This document shows, one piece after another, positions 1 through 7,593 of a DNA stretch of 19,816 nucleotides. Numbering within the stretch: position 1 is the stretch's first letter; the number at the start of each line of letters is the position of its first letter. The stretch comes from Coriobacteriales bacterium. Lineage in GTDB: Bacteria; Actinomycetota; Coriobacteriia; Coriobacteriales; UBA8131. A program made the position numbers and the translations under genes. The notes below the pieces were generated by a model that did no database searches, had not been told where the DNA came from, and worked only from the letters and a program-made list of their open reading frames with translations. The stretch covers positions 1 to 19,816 of the forward strand of contig JAITTM010000147.1 of assembly GCA_031286975.1 (NCBI GenBank), given 5' to 3'.

Positions 1-94
1 GTGCTTATCAACGGTGCTATTCGGTTCCTTCAACGCTCTCTCCTCTTTTCTGCCCCTTTCTTTTGAAAACATTGCAAGATATCGTGCGGCTCTC

Positions 95-122
95 TTGACT
101 TTGAGGAACGCTATGCTAGCAT
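95..122 (+). promoter_or_regulatory. Probable sigma-70 promoter of the RHH/coiled-coil pair
   Basis: A TTGACT -35 box (95-100) is followed after 16 bp by TAGCAT (117-122), with a TG dinucleotide at 114-115 that forms an extended -10. Transcription would start near 129, leaving a leader of about 35 nt before the ATG at 164. Seen in sequence; function inferred. Confidence 0.5.
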
Positions 123-163
123 ATGCACATACTCAACAGTCAATAGGAATTGGAGAAATTTTT

Positions 164-394
164 ATGGTGTCTGGTACAAATGTTACAAAAAACCCCTCAG
201 CACTCAAGATCGCGCTGGATAATGAGAAAGGCGTTGAGCGCCCCACGGTCTACAAGGGTCTTTATATCTACGCGGATCAGTACGTGAAACTCATCGAGAA
301 ATCCGCCTACAACAAGGTTCACGGCATCGTGCCCAACAGCTCGTCTGACATGGTTCGCATCGCGCTGGATGAATACCTCAAAGACGAAAAGTGA
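164..394 (+). CDS. Small ribbon-helix-helix-like protein, 76 aa
   Basis: The ATG at 164 is chosen because GGAG lies 8 nt upstream (152-155) and the promoter at 95-122 precedes it. The frame stays open further upstream, but an earlier start would lie at or before that promoter. The last 45 residues read as a short strand (VYKGLYIY), a helix (ADQYVKLIEKSAYNK), a turn with PNSSSD and a second helix (MVRIALDEYLK). That order resembles a CopG/ParD/MetJ-type ribbon-helix-helix fold, which binds DNA as a dimer. The N-terminal 28 residues are polar and probably flexible. The stop overlaps the GTG start of the next gene by 4 nt, so the two are probably translationally coupled. I do not recognise a named family. 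A role as DNA-binding regulator or DNA-anchoring partner of the membrane protein is inference. Confidence 0.7.
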   Translation: MVSGTNVTKNPSALKIALDNEKGVERPTVYKGLYIYADQYVKLIEKSAYNKVHGIVPNSSSDMVRIALDEYLKDEK

Positions 395-1347
395 TCAGCC
401 GCGGCCGCTATAACGAGTACTATCTGTATGAGGTAACCGCACAGGATCTCATCCTAAAGACTGAGGCAACCACGAACTATCGCGTGGGCAATGTCTTGAT
501 CTATCCGGACAAGAAGAATATCGGCCTGGGCTGTGAGTTTGCTCGGGCTGATGATGTGTTTGCCGCCAAAGAGTATCTTGATGGCGACGAGCTGCAACCT
601 CTTGCCCAAACCAGACAGCAAGAAGAGGAGATCGCCGATCTACGCGTACGCATCGAACTGCGCGATGGCCTGTTGAGCGATCTTGCGGAATCCCTCAATG
701 AGCAAAAAGAGAAGAACGAGCAGCTCAACGACCAACTGATTGAGGCGCAGGCGCAGTTGATGGTCGATGAGTTGAGCCGCGACGAGCTGGTAGGCGACCT
801 GGAACAGATAAGTGCTGAAACCCATACGATAGAGACCGCTTTGGAGCGGACTTTGAACGAGAAGGACGCACTTGAACAGGAGCTCGCAACCCGCATCACC
901 GAGCTGCTCGACCTCAATCTGCAAAACGACGAACTTAAACGAGCGCTTAAACCGCAAGCGACGGAAGCAACCCTGGCCAACCAGGGTGTCGGTTCCGCTG
1001 CCTCGGGCGCTGGAGCTGCGAAGCCAAGCTCCTTATCCGATGAATCTGCTGCATCCAGCGCGGCAGTGGCCGCCCAACAGGCAGCTCCCCAGGACGAGCA
1101 GACCCTCACTATGCCGTCGGGTCGCCAAATCACCATCATGCACCAGTTTCCCACCCCACCCAAGAGGACCGCGGCAGCAAGCTTCATGCAGCTTATCTGG
1201 AACGTCTCACGTATCGTCATCATCGTGGTGGTGAGCCTGATGCTACTCTTCGCCCTCAGCGTGGTTGCAACAGCACAGGCCAACGACATAACCTACGGCG
1301 ATGCCCTCGACCTTTTGGTGAGGAGCATTCGCGACTTGATGCCGTGA
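391..1347 (+). CDS. Coiled-coil protein with C-terminal membrane anchor, unknown function, 318 aa
   Basis: It begins with GTG inside the GTGA overlap with the preceding gene. Four regions are visible. Residues 1-65 form a small globular region rich in Tyr and charged residues. Residues 70-187 are a long heptad-rich, highly charged coiled coil full of Glu, Leu, Gln and Asp. Residues 190-260 are a low-complexity Ala/Ser/Gly/Pro linker. One hydrophobic segment (about 274-294) is followed by a 24-residue acidic tail ending DLLVRSIRDLMP. There is no signal peptide, so the coiled coil is probably cytoplasmic and the protein tail-anchored. Coupling to an RHH-like partner suggests a membrane-tethered complex that could touch DNA, such as one for chromosome positioning or envelope regulation. 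This is inference only, and no family name is assigned. Confidence 0.75.
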   Translation: MISRGRYNEYYLYEVTAQDLILKTEATTNYRVGNVLIYPDKKNIGLGCEFARADDVFAAKEYLDGDELQPLAQTRQQEEEIADLRVRIELRDGLLSDLAESLNEQKEKNEQLNDQLIEAQAQLMVDELSRDELVGDLEQISAETHTIETALERTLNEKDALEQELATRITELLDLNLQNDELKRALKPQATEATLANQGVGSAASGAGAAKPSSLSDESAASSAAVAAQQAAPQDEQTLTMPSGRQITIMHQFPTPPKRTAAASFMQLIWNVSRIVIIVVVSLMLLFALSVVATAQANDITYGDALDLLVRSIRDLMP

Positions 1348-1393
1348 GTCTTCTCCCCTGTGATAGCGCAAGGCATCCAGGCAGATTGCCCGG

Positions 1394-2536
1394 TCAGTAG
1401 GATTCAAGTGCCTGCGTGATCTGCTGGAGCGCGCGTTTGAGCGTTGGTGGCTCCAGGGCGAAGTTAAAGCGGAGAAAACCGGGCGCCCCATACTCTGTGC
1501 CGTCATTTGCGACAACCTGAGCGTGCTCAAGCAGGAAATCCGCAGGGCTGCGCCTCAGTTCGAGCGCCCTGAAATCCAGCCACGCCAGATAGGTGGCATC
1601 GTTGGCAGACACCGAGACCGCGGGGTGGTGTTGGGCGAAGTGCTGCCTGAGGGTGGCATGGTTCTCTCGCAGGACATCGAGTGTCCTGTCCAGCCAGGTT
1701 TGGCTTTTCGGATTGGTGTAGGCGGCGATATTGGCAACCAAGCCCAGGCGCGAGGCGCCCAGCGCATAGAAGGGCGCGACCCGCCTCCAGATTTGGCGCA
1801 GCGGAGGGCTGCTGATGATGAGCTGCGCGGTTTTGAGACCTGCGATGTTCCAGGCCTTTGAGGCGCTTATCGCCGTGATACTGTGGGCGGCAGCCTGCCC
1901 GCTCAGGCTGGCATAGGGGATATGCTTGCACGCTTTGTTGAGGATGAGGGGGCAGTGCACCTCATCGGCAAAGACCAGGGCATCGTGCCTGGCGATGAGC
2001 TGCGCCAGCTGCTCAAGCTCGTTACGGGTGTAAACCTGTCCCGTGGGATTCCAGGGATTGGTGAGCACAAACAGCGCCCCAGGCACCAACAGCTCATCGA
2101 TGGCCGAAAAATCGAGCAGATAGCGCCCGTCTTCACTGCGCGGGCAGGGAATCGCAACAGGGACGCGCCCAAAGTAGCGGGGCGTTTTGAGCAGCATGTT
2201 ATAGGCGGGGGCGGGAATGAGGATGGGTGCATCCGGCGCCGTAAAGCTACGCAGCACGGCCTCAAAACCGGAGAGAACATCAGCGACGCAGAGCACGTCT
2301 TTGGGGCTGACCTCCCAATTGAGGTTGCGGGCGAGCCACTGAGCCGTGGCAGCAAGCATCTGCGTATGCGTTGTACGATCGACATAACCCACAGCAGAGG
2401 CCTCCACGTTGCGCGTCAGCGCGTCACGGATGGGCGCCGCGAGGGCAAAGTCCATCTCGGCAACACCCGCACCGATGGCTCCGGGATGCGCCCCGTTTTT
2501 GTGGGATATCGGATGATCGAGATCGAATGACGTCAT
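1394..2536 (-). CDS. MalY/PatB-type PLP-dependent C-S lyase (cystathionine beta-lyase-like aminotransferase fold)
   Basis: This is a 380-aa fold-type I aminotransferase of the MalY/PatB group, which cleaves cystathionine or cysteine to pyruvate, ammonia and a thiol. Visible features are the AEMDFALAAPI start region, the NPWNPTG loop (160-166), FADEVHCPL with the PLP-ring Asp (191) and the Schiff-base Lys227 in SASKAWN. FLRFN carries the carboxylate-binding Arg356. The length matches the family (about 390). The ATG at 2536 is chosen because AAAGGAG lies 4 nt upstream. The frame is open up to 2707, but the extension has no family similarity and crosses the likely promoter. It is divergent from the M20 peptidase gene and convergent with the coiled-coil gene, with 46 bp and no clear terminator between. 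Family is certain, substrate is not. Confidence 0.92.
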   Translation of the reverse strand: MTSFDLDHPISHKNGAHPGAIGAGVAEMDFALAAPIRDALTRNVEASAVGYVDRTTHTQMLAATAQWLARNLNWEVSPKDVLCVADVLSGFEAVLRSFTAPDAPILIPAPAYNMLLKTPRYFGRVPVAIPCPRSEDGRYLLDFSAIDELLVPGALFVLTNPWNPTGQVYTRNELEQLAQLIARHDALVFADEVHCPLILNKACKHIPYASLSGQAAAHSITAISASKAWNIAGLKTAQLIISSPPLRQIWRRVAPFYALGASRLGLVANIAAYTNPKSQTWLDRTLDVLRENHATLRQHFAQHHPAVSVSANDATYLAWLDFRALELRRSPADFLLEHAQVVANDGTEYGAPGFLRFNFALEPPTLKRALQQITQALESY

Positions 2537-2562
2537 GGGACTCCTTTTGCTGACATACGGTA

Positions 2563-2568
2563 ATTCTA
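2563..2568 (-). promoter_or_regulatory. Candidate -10 box of the malY-like gene
   Basis: TAGAAT on the minus strand, about 27 bp before the start codon. No good -35 box is visible 15-19 bp further upstream, so the promoter is weak, activator-dependent or wrongly placed. Confidence 0.25.
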
Positions 2569-2816
2569 AACCAAAGACGGAAAGGGTTCTTGCAGGCAGG
2601 GAAATTCTGCCCAGTCTGTCCAGCGCTCTGTTAGACAAAACCTCTTGTAAGCGACGAGAATTTTGCGCCAGGCAGACAGAAGTGTCTGGGCGTACTGAAC
2701 GCACCAAGAGACAGAGCAGAGCGCAAAAAGACCGTCGATTACTGAAGTCTAGCTTGGGTTTTGACTGAGCGGGGCGGATTAGCAGGCACGAATATCAGCG
2801 GCACCGCAATCAGGCG

Positions 2817-2822
2817 TATAAT
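2817..2822 (+). promoter_or_regulatory. Candidate -10 box of the M20 peptidase gene
   Basis: A consensus TATAAT lies 88 bp before the ATG at 2911. The -35 position is poor (around ATCAGC). The TTGACT at 2761-2766 is too far upstream to pair with it. Confidence 0.35.
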
Positions 2823-2910
2823 ACGAACCGTTCTTTATCGTCTCGCCAAGAAGACCGCAGCTGGTTACGGCGCCTCCCTGGCGTGCATCCGTCAAGAAAA
2901 GGCTGAGCCC

Positions 2911-4392
2911 ATGAATCTCCTGCTGCTTATCGCACTCATTGTGTCAGCTCTCATACTCATCCTAGTTGCCGTGCTGCTGATTAATGCCGCGCGTCTTGGG
3001 CCGACCCCTGTGCTCAACCCCTTGCCGCCCTCCACCGCATGCGGCGATGATGCTTCGGTCGAGCGATTTCGCGCGATGCTGCGCTCGGCGACCGTCTGGA
3101 CTGACGACCGCGAAACCTCCCGCGCCGCCTTTGACGCGTTCGTGCCCAAACTCAAGCAACTCTATCCCACCGTCTTCGCGCAGCTTGAACTCACGTTGGT
3201 CAACACCTACGGCATCATGCTCCGTTGGCCGGGTGCCGATGCCAGCAGGCAACCCGTGGTGTTCATGGCGCATCACGACGTGGTCTACGCCGACCCCGCC
3301 GCCTGGTCGCATGATCCCTTTGCGGCCGACATCGCCGACGGCAGGATCTGGGCACGTGGTGCCGTGGATACCAAATGCATCCTCGCCGGACTGTTTGAGG
3401 CCGCTCAGACCCTGCTTGCCCAGGGCTTCTCCCCACCTTGCGATGTCTATATCTGCTCGTCCGACTGCGAAGAGACTGCTGGCGACACCACCCCTTTGAT
3501 GATCGAGCATCTTGCCAAACGCGGCATCCAGCCCTGTCTGGTGCTGGATGAGGGCGGTGCCGTTGTCGATAACGCCCCACTTGTTATCGGCCGCGAATTC
3601 GCCGTGATAGGTGTGAGCGAGAAAGGCGCGTGCAATGTGGGCATCACCATCACCAGCTCCGGAGGGCATGCCTCGGTGCCCTCGCCCAACGATGCAACCG
3701 CACAGCTGGTCAAGGGCCTGCACGCGATGCAGACCACGGCGGTGCCAGCGCAACTCACTGCCACCGTAGCGACCATGCTCCGGGAGCTGGCAGCCCACGG
3801 CGGCCTGGGCTTCAAACTGCTGCTGGGAAACCTCTGGCTCTTCAGGCCGTTGGTGCTCAGGGTTCTTCAAAGCAACAGCGAGGCCGCCGCCATGATGCAT
3901 ACCACCTACGCACTCACCGAGCTTGAGGGCTCAAAGGCGCCCAACGTATTGCCCACGCAGGCAAAGGCGAACATCAACATCCGTGTCGACCCCTTTGAAT
4001 CCGTTGCCACGGCGGTCGCCCGCCTGAAGGCGCACTTTGGCGCGCAGGCCACCTTTGACGTGTTTGACGCTATCGAGCCCTCCCCCATCTCGCCGTATGA
4101 CGACGCGGCCTTTGACTACCTGCGCAGGGTCATCCACAGCGTCTACCCCAACGCTGGCATCACGCCCTACGTCCAAAATGGTCGCACCGACGCTGCCTAT
4201 TTCGCGCGCATCTGCCCCCACACCTATCGCTTTGCGGGCTTTTTGTTCAAGGGCGACCAACGCGCGCGCGTCCACGGCGCGGACGAGAGCCTGGATGTGG
4301 AGAGCTTCAAGCGTGGCGTGGGCTTTTATCTCGAACTTATCCGCAATCTTGAGCTTCTTGTGCAAGGCGACGGCGCTAAAAGAGAGGCGTGA
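2911..4392 (+). CDS. Membrane-anchored M20 family metallopeptidase (carboxypeptidase S / PM20D1-like)
   Basis: This is a 493-aa di-zinc amidohydrolase of the M20 family. Residues 3-26 form one hydrophobic helix, so the catalytic part is probably tethered to the membrane. The metal ligands typical of the family are visible: H121 and D123 in MAHHDVV, D153 in RGAVDTK, the E187-E188 pair in SDCEETAG, D213 in LDEGG and H455 in VHGADE. The dimerisation (lid) insert lies roughly at 240-350 and contains SSGGHAS. Overall organisation and length match yeast carboxypeptidase S and PM20D1, which cleave C-terminal residues or N-acyl amino acids. The ATG at 2911 is chosen because it starts the membrane helix and has AAAAGG about 8 nt upstream. 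The in-frame extension to 2761 runs through the TATAAT. Substrate unknown. Confidence 0.88.
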   Translation: MNLLLLIALIVSALILILVAVLLINAARLGPTPVLNPLPPSTACGDDASVERFRAMLRSATVWTDDRETSRAAFDAFVPKLKQLYPTVFAQLELTLVNTYGIMLRWPGADASRQPVVFMAHHDVVYADPAAWSHDPFAADIADGRIWARGAVDTKCILAGLFEAAQTLLAQGFSPPCDVYICSSDCEETAGDTTPLMIEHLAKRGIQPCLVLDEGGAVVDNAPLVIGREFAVIGVSEKGACNVGITITSSGGHASVPSPNDATAQLVKGLHAMQTTAVPAQLTATVATMLRELAAHGGLGFKLLLGNLWLFRPLVLRVLQSNSEAAAMMHTTYALTELEGSKAPNVLPTQAKANINIRVDPFESVATAVARLKAHFGAQATFDVFDAIEPSPISPYDDAAFDYLRRVIHSVYPNAGITPYVQNGRTDAAYFARICPHTYRFAGFLFKGDQRARVHGADESLDVESFKRGVGFYLELIRNLELLVQGDGAKREA

Positions 4393-4485
4393 TGTCGGCG
4401 CAAACAGGTCTGAAGAAAGCGGCAACTGGCAGGCATGGTGGCACTTTCCCCCGCCGCAAAACGCCGAACAGACAGCAACACACTG

Positions 4486-5316
4486 CTACGACGATGGAGC
4501 CTTGATCTCGGGATTGAGCGCGACCTCCAGGCTGCCGCTTATGGTGAGTTTGACACCCTCGTACAGATCGACATTCTGCACAAAACTGGTATTGAGGGGG
4601 TACGCTGATGAATAGCCAAAGAAGCCCTCGTCGATTCCGTTCCTGAAGCCATTGGATGAGGTAATGCCTCCTTCTCCAGAAACCGCCGAGATGTTATAGG
4701 TTCCTGGCTCAAAATCGACTCCCGCTGTATACGTGCCTACCCCAAGCGTGACACCAACAACATTGCCATAGCTGCGGCCAGTAACATCCGAAGTCACCTT
4801 CGAGTAATGCAGCGCAAGCTCCAGTTCGCCTGTGACGGTGACAACGGATCCTTCTTCAAGCTCTATCCCCCCGAGGGTCCCCGTAATGATGCTCTCATCA
4901 AAAGCATATCCCATGAACTCGCTGACTACCGTAACGTCTCCCGTATAGCAAAACAGATTGCCAAAACCTGATTTCGCTACGGCAACAAACTTCCCTGCCG
5001 GAATGTCGATGCCCACCGTATAGTTGCCGGAAGAAAGCCAATGGGTTGTTGCCACGTGTGAGAAGTCCGAAAGTTCCGCCCCTGTAGACCCATCTGGCTG
5101 CGTTGGCTTTGGGCGCTTCTCCAGATTCTTGGCAGCGGCGGCTGCCTCGTTGTCTGTGTTCGGCGGCACAGCAACCTCGTCGCTCGGCGAATCGTTTTGA
5201 AACGAAGCCATACACGACAGCAGCCAAAAACCCAGGCCGCACAAAAGGAGCAGTAGCACAAAAGCGCTGATTGTGGCGGGCAAGACACTATGCCTCGTCT
5301 TGGATTCTGCACACAT
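4486..5316 (-). CDS. Exported protein with two repeated beta domains (possible lipoprotein), 276 aa
   Basis: An N-terminal hydrophobic segment (residues 13-34) ends in LLSC, which could be a lipobox with Cys35 lipidated; otherwise it is a plain membrane anchor. A polar Pro/Asn/Ala/Lys-rich linker follows (about 36-85). Two related domains come next. Domain 1 (about 86-175) carries NYTVGIDIPAGKFVAVAKSG and domain 2 (about 185-270) carries TYTAGVDFEPGTYNISAVSG. Each ends in an [ED]EG-V-[TL]-[TI]-[ST]-G-[ES]-LE[LV]AL pattern, so this is an internal duplication. Similar PAGxY repeats occur in secreted Gram-positive proteins of unknown function. GGAGG lies 10 nt upstream of the ATG. It begins 23 nt after the ThrE-type gene stops, so the two are probably cotranscribed. 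Function unknown; a surface protein is likely. Confidence 0.75.
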   Translation of the reverse strand: MCAESKTRHSVLPATISAFVLLLLLCGLGFWLLSCMASFQNDSPSDEVAVPPNTDNEAAAAAKNLEKRPKPTQPDGSTGAELSDFSHVATTHWLSSGNYTVGIDIPAGKFVAVAKSGFGNLFCYTGDVTVVSEFMGYAFDESIITGTLGGIELEEGSVVTVTGELELALHYSKVTSDVTGRSYGNVVGVTLGVGTYTAGVDFEPGTYNISAVSGEGGITSSNGFRNGIDEGFFGYSSAYPLNTSFVQNVDLYEGVKLTISGSLEVALNPEIKAPSS

Positions 5317-5339
5317 TGCCTGCTTGCCTCCGCGTTCTG

Positions 5340-6584
5340 TTATGCCCGGTTTTTGTGGAATATACCGTTGTAGATCGCGGAGAGCACCCGCGTCAGCGAG
5401 ATGACAACGAGCAAGGCGACGGCAATGCTGCCTGCGATAAAGATCGCCTCAACGCCGGTTTCGCCGGCAGCGCTCAGGTCGTCGCGAAGCAGGCTCATCA
5501 TGGTGTTATAGAGGCCGACACCCGGAACCAGCGGAAAGATAGCAGGCACGATAAAGAGCGACGCAGCCTCCTTGGTTATGTGCGTCAGTATCTCGGCTAT
5601 CAACGCCACAACACAGGCTGCCACAAAGCAGGCGAGTATATGGGGTATCCCCATAAGCAAAAGCTGCGTGATGGTGAGGTAGCCACAGGCGGAGATCAGC
5701 GATGCGGGCACGAGGTACCGGCGCGGGATATTGACGACAAGCGATATCCCTAAGGTGCCCAGCATGCCAAACAAGAACTGCAGCGGGAGCAGATACTGTG
5801 TGAAGGTGTCTGCGTTAAGCCCCAGATGTACCAGCCCCAGCAAAAAGCCCACACCGCCCGCGATGGCGATTGCTGTCAAAAGCGACTGCGCCACGCGCGC
5901 CACGCCAGAGAGCATGTCGCCCGACAAAAGGTCACGAGCGGCGTTGGTTATGGCAACACCAGGCAGAAAGACGATGATCCCCCCAACGATCATGGAGCTC
6001 ATGGAACTGACCCATCCCGTCAGGTAACACAGAAACGCGATGCCGGCGCACAAAAAACAGCTCGCAAAGACCGAGATGAAACGGTTTATCTTAAGACGCG
6101 CGATACCAAGGGAGAGCAGGTAGGCACTCGTGCCCGCAAGCAGCGAGAACGCGGCATCAACAAGGCTCCCTCCGCTCATCAGCGTAAAGAAGAACGACAC
6201 CAGCATTACCCCCAGCAAGCGCACGGGCAACCTGAACACGGGGGTCCTCTCAATGCGCTGCAGTATCTCAAAGCCCTCGTCCACCGATATCTCGCCTTTG
6301 GAGAAGCCCCGCACAAAGGCGTGCACCTGCGAAACGCGCTCCAGATCAACGCCTATGTTCTTGATACGCCTGACGACCGTGTCTATCTCGCCGTCCTCCT
6401 CGGGGCTTCCCAGGCTGACCGTCAGCGCCGTGGTTGTAATAAAGCACTCGACATAGGGCAGGGCGCAGGCGTGGCAGATGCGGTCGATCGTATCCTCGAC
6501 ACGATACACCTCCGAACCGCTGCTCAGCATGATCTCGCCCGCCTTCATCGCCAGTAACAGCACTTTTTTCTGTTCTCGATCCAT
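5340..6584 (-). CDS. Threonine/serine exporter family protein (ThrE type, single chain)
   Basis: This 414-aa protein has the layout of the ThrE family. A cytoplasmic N-terminal domain (about 1-110) contains GEIMLSSGSEVYRVEDTIDRIC and ends in RGFSKGEISVDEGFEIL. About ten transmembrane segments follow, five in the first half (DUF1212) and the rest in the second (ThrE_2/DUF3815), which begins around TFTQYLLPLQFLFGMLGTLG and contains the conserved IFPLVPGVGLYNTMMSLL. Many bacteria split these halves into YjjP/YjjB-like genes; here they are fused as in Corynebacterium ThrE. The family exports L-threonine and L-serine. The ATG at 6584 is preferred because GGGGG lies 3-4 nt upstream; an ATG 15 nt earlier has no RBS. 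The exported beta-domain protein follows in the same direction. Confidence 0.88.
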   Translation of the reverse strand: MDREQKKVLLLAMKAGEIMLSSGSEVYRVEDTIDRICHACALPYVECFITTTALTVSLGSPEEDGEIDTVVRRIKNIGVDLERVSQVHAFVRGFSKGEISVDEGFEILQRIERTPVFRLPVRLLGVMLVSFFFTLMSGGSLVDAAFSLLAGTSAYLLSLGIARLKINRFISVFASCFLCAGIAFLCYLTGWVSSMSSMIVGGIIVFLPGVAITNAARDLLSGDMLSGVARVAQSLLTAIAIAGGVGFLLGLVHLGLNADTFTQYLLPLQFLFGMLGTLGISLVVNIPRRYLVPASLISACGYLTITQLLLMGIPHILACFVAACVVALIAEILTHITKEAASLFIVPAIFPLVPGVGLYNTMMSLLRDDLSAAGETGVEAIFIAGSIAVALLVVISLTRVLSAIYNGIFHKNRA

Positions 6585-6620
6585 GTACCCCCATCTCATC
6601 GCCGTGAGCTAAAGGATACC

Positions 6621-6626
6621 ATTCTA
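6621..6626 (-). promoter_or_regulatory. Candidate -10 box of the ThrE-type gene
   Basis: TAGAAT on the minus strand, 37 bp before the ATG. TTACCG lies 16 bp upstream as a weak -35. Start near 6613 would give a short leader. Confidence 0.3.
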
Positions 6627-6713
6627 CACAGAATTCCGTGCGCGGTAAGAACGCGTCTGCCCGCTTCATAATTATTCCACGTCGGCGGCAGCCCGCTCAG
6701 ACCAAAACAGTGG

Positions 6714-6744
6714 CGGGGAGAATACCGTGGCGGTATCCTCCCCG
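6714..6744 (-). terminator. Stem-loop terminator after the padR-DUF1700-DUF4097 operon
   Basis: Fourteen-base arms (6714-6727 and 6731-6744) close on a 3-nt loop. Read as minus-strand RNA, every position pairs, with one G-U wobble; read as plus-strand RNA the same position is an A-C mismatch. This favours a minus-strand role, consistent with its place 43 bp after the DUF4097 stop. The minus-strand T stretch (GTTTTGG) begins a few bases after the stem, so the U tract is modest. Confidence 0.65.
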
Positions 6745-6786
6745 TTGCCTGCCCGTGCTGGTTTTTGCTATAGGTCTGGCGCGCCG

Positions 6787-7593
6787 CTAGCCAGTGAAGT
6801 CGATGCCCACATTGCCACTGACGGTGTTGACCTCCAGGGATTTGCTGCCGCCTGTGCTGCCCAGAGGCACGCGAATCTCACCGCTTGTCGAGCTCGCGCG
6901 GATAGAATAGTCGCGTGCGGAGCCCTCGATATTGCCTTGGATCCTGCCGCTGGTGCTCCGCAGCGTGATGTCTGCTGCCGTCAGGGCCTCAAAACCGATC
7001 GCACCACTCACGGTTGCAAGACTGACATCGCTGGCAGTGAGGTTTTTTACCTGTATGCTGCCGCTTGTCGAGCCGAGGGACACCGAACCCTTGACGTTGG
7101 CCGCGCCAAGAACCAGCGCGCCACTGATGCTGTTGACTTGGAGTGCGGCAAGATCGCCTTCGTCGTAACAAGCGATGTCACCACTGGCTGTGGCGAGCTC
7201 GATCGTGCCTTTGTACGCCTGGGGAATCCTGATCACAACGGGCGTCTCCTGCAAGTTGAAGTAGATGCCTGCCACCGGCCGTGTCCAGACAGCAATCTGC
7301 AAGGTTCCGTCCTGCTCCTCAATGCTATAACTATCGACATCGTTGCCCCAGTAGTCCACCTCGATGGTCTGCACGGCGGCACGCTCGACGCGCACGTCGT
7401 CCGAAAGGCCCCTGAACACGATGGCCTCGATGTTGGCACTGGGCGCGACATAGTGCTCCTGCACCTTGCGCTCAACCGTTGAAAGCGCGCTGAAATCAAA
7501 ACCCGTGAGCGCAAACGCCGTACCACTCATCACCAATCCCACAGCGATACAGCCCGTCGCAATGGCGAGAATGACCTTTTTAGCCTTGTTCAT
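6787..7593 (-). CDS. DUF4097 family beta-strand repeat protein, membrane-anchored
   Basis: This 268-aa protein has one N-terminal hydrophobic segment (about 7-29), acting as signal or anchor. The rest is a beta-solenoid-like stretch with repeated S-[TIV]-SG-x-[IL] steps: TASGDIACY, SISGALVLG, STSGSIQVK, TVSGAIGFE, STSGRIQGN, STSGEIRVP and TVSGNVGID. This pattern is typical of DUF4097 (putative adhesin) domains, which often follow PadR and HAAS/DUF1700 genes. The ATG at 7593 has GGGAGG 7 nt upstream. It overlaps the end of the DUF1700 gene by 14 nt, so the two are translated from one message. Its biochemical role is unknown; related modules are thought to work in envelope homeostasis. Confidence 0.85.
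   Translation of the reverse strand: MNKAKKVILAIATGCIAVGLVMSGTAFALTGFDFSALSTVERKVQEHYVAPSANIEAIVFRGLSDDVRVERAAVQTIEVDYWGNDVDSYSIEEQDGTLQIAVWTRPVAGIYFNLQETPVVIRIPQAYKGTIELATASGDIACYDEGDLAALQVNSISGALVLGAANVKGSVSLGSTSGSIQVKNLTASDVSLATVSGAIGFEALTAADITLRSTSGRIQGNIEGSARDYSIRASSTSGEIRVPLGSTGGSKSLEVNTVSGNVGIDFTG

Larger units (their letters stand above)
2537..2910. other. Divergent intergenic region with nested inverted repeats
   Basis: This 374-bp stretch between the malY-like and M20 genes holds no convincing gene. It contains the RBS and -10 box of the left gene, the TATAAT of the right gene (2817-2822), and several inverted repeats. These are GGCAG/CTGCC around 2595-2612, CAGACA-GAAG-TGTCTG (2673-2688) and an outer pair TTTTGCGC (2661-2668) / GCGCAAAA (2721-2728) enclosing the second. 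It may hold operators or a structured leader. No known riboswitch was recognised. Confidence 0.4.

Noticed and set aside
501..1289. A 262-codon minus-strand open frame opposite the coiled-coil gene.
   Set aside because: Ser/Arg/Cys-rich nonsense-like composition, a common reverse-strand reflection of a Glu/Leu/Gln-rich coiled coil. The plus-strand frame has coherent domains and is coupled to its neighbour.
1348..1393. Terminator between the convergent coiled-coil and malY-like genes.
   Set aside because: No stem-loop with a T run could be found in the 46-bp gap; how these transcripts end is unclear.
2537..2707. An N-terminal extension of the malY-like protein by 57 residues.
   Set aside because: The extension has no family similarity, crosses the candidate -10 box, and the ATG at 2536 has a strong RBS at the right distance.
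2761..2910. An N-terminal extension of the M20 peptidase from the TTG at 2761.
   Set aside because: It would run through the TATAAT at 2817-2822 and put 50 non-conserved residues before the membrane helix. The ATG at 2911 has a reasonable RBS.
2962..3900. A 312-codon minus-strand open frame opposite the M20 peptidase.
   Set aside because: It is antisense to an enzyme with all zinc ligands in place and shows no recognisable domain.
4393..4485. Terminator or small gene between the convergent M20 and beta-domain genes.
   Set aside because: No convincing hairpin, T run or RBS-preceded frame was seen in these 93 bases.
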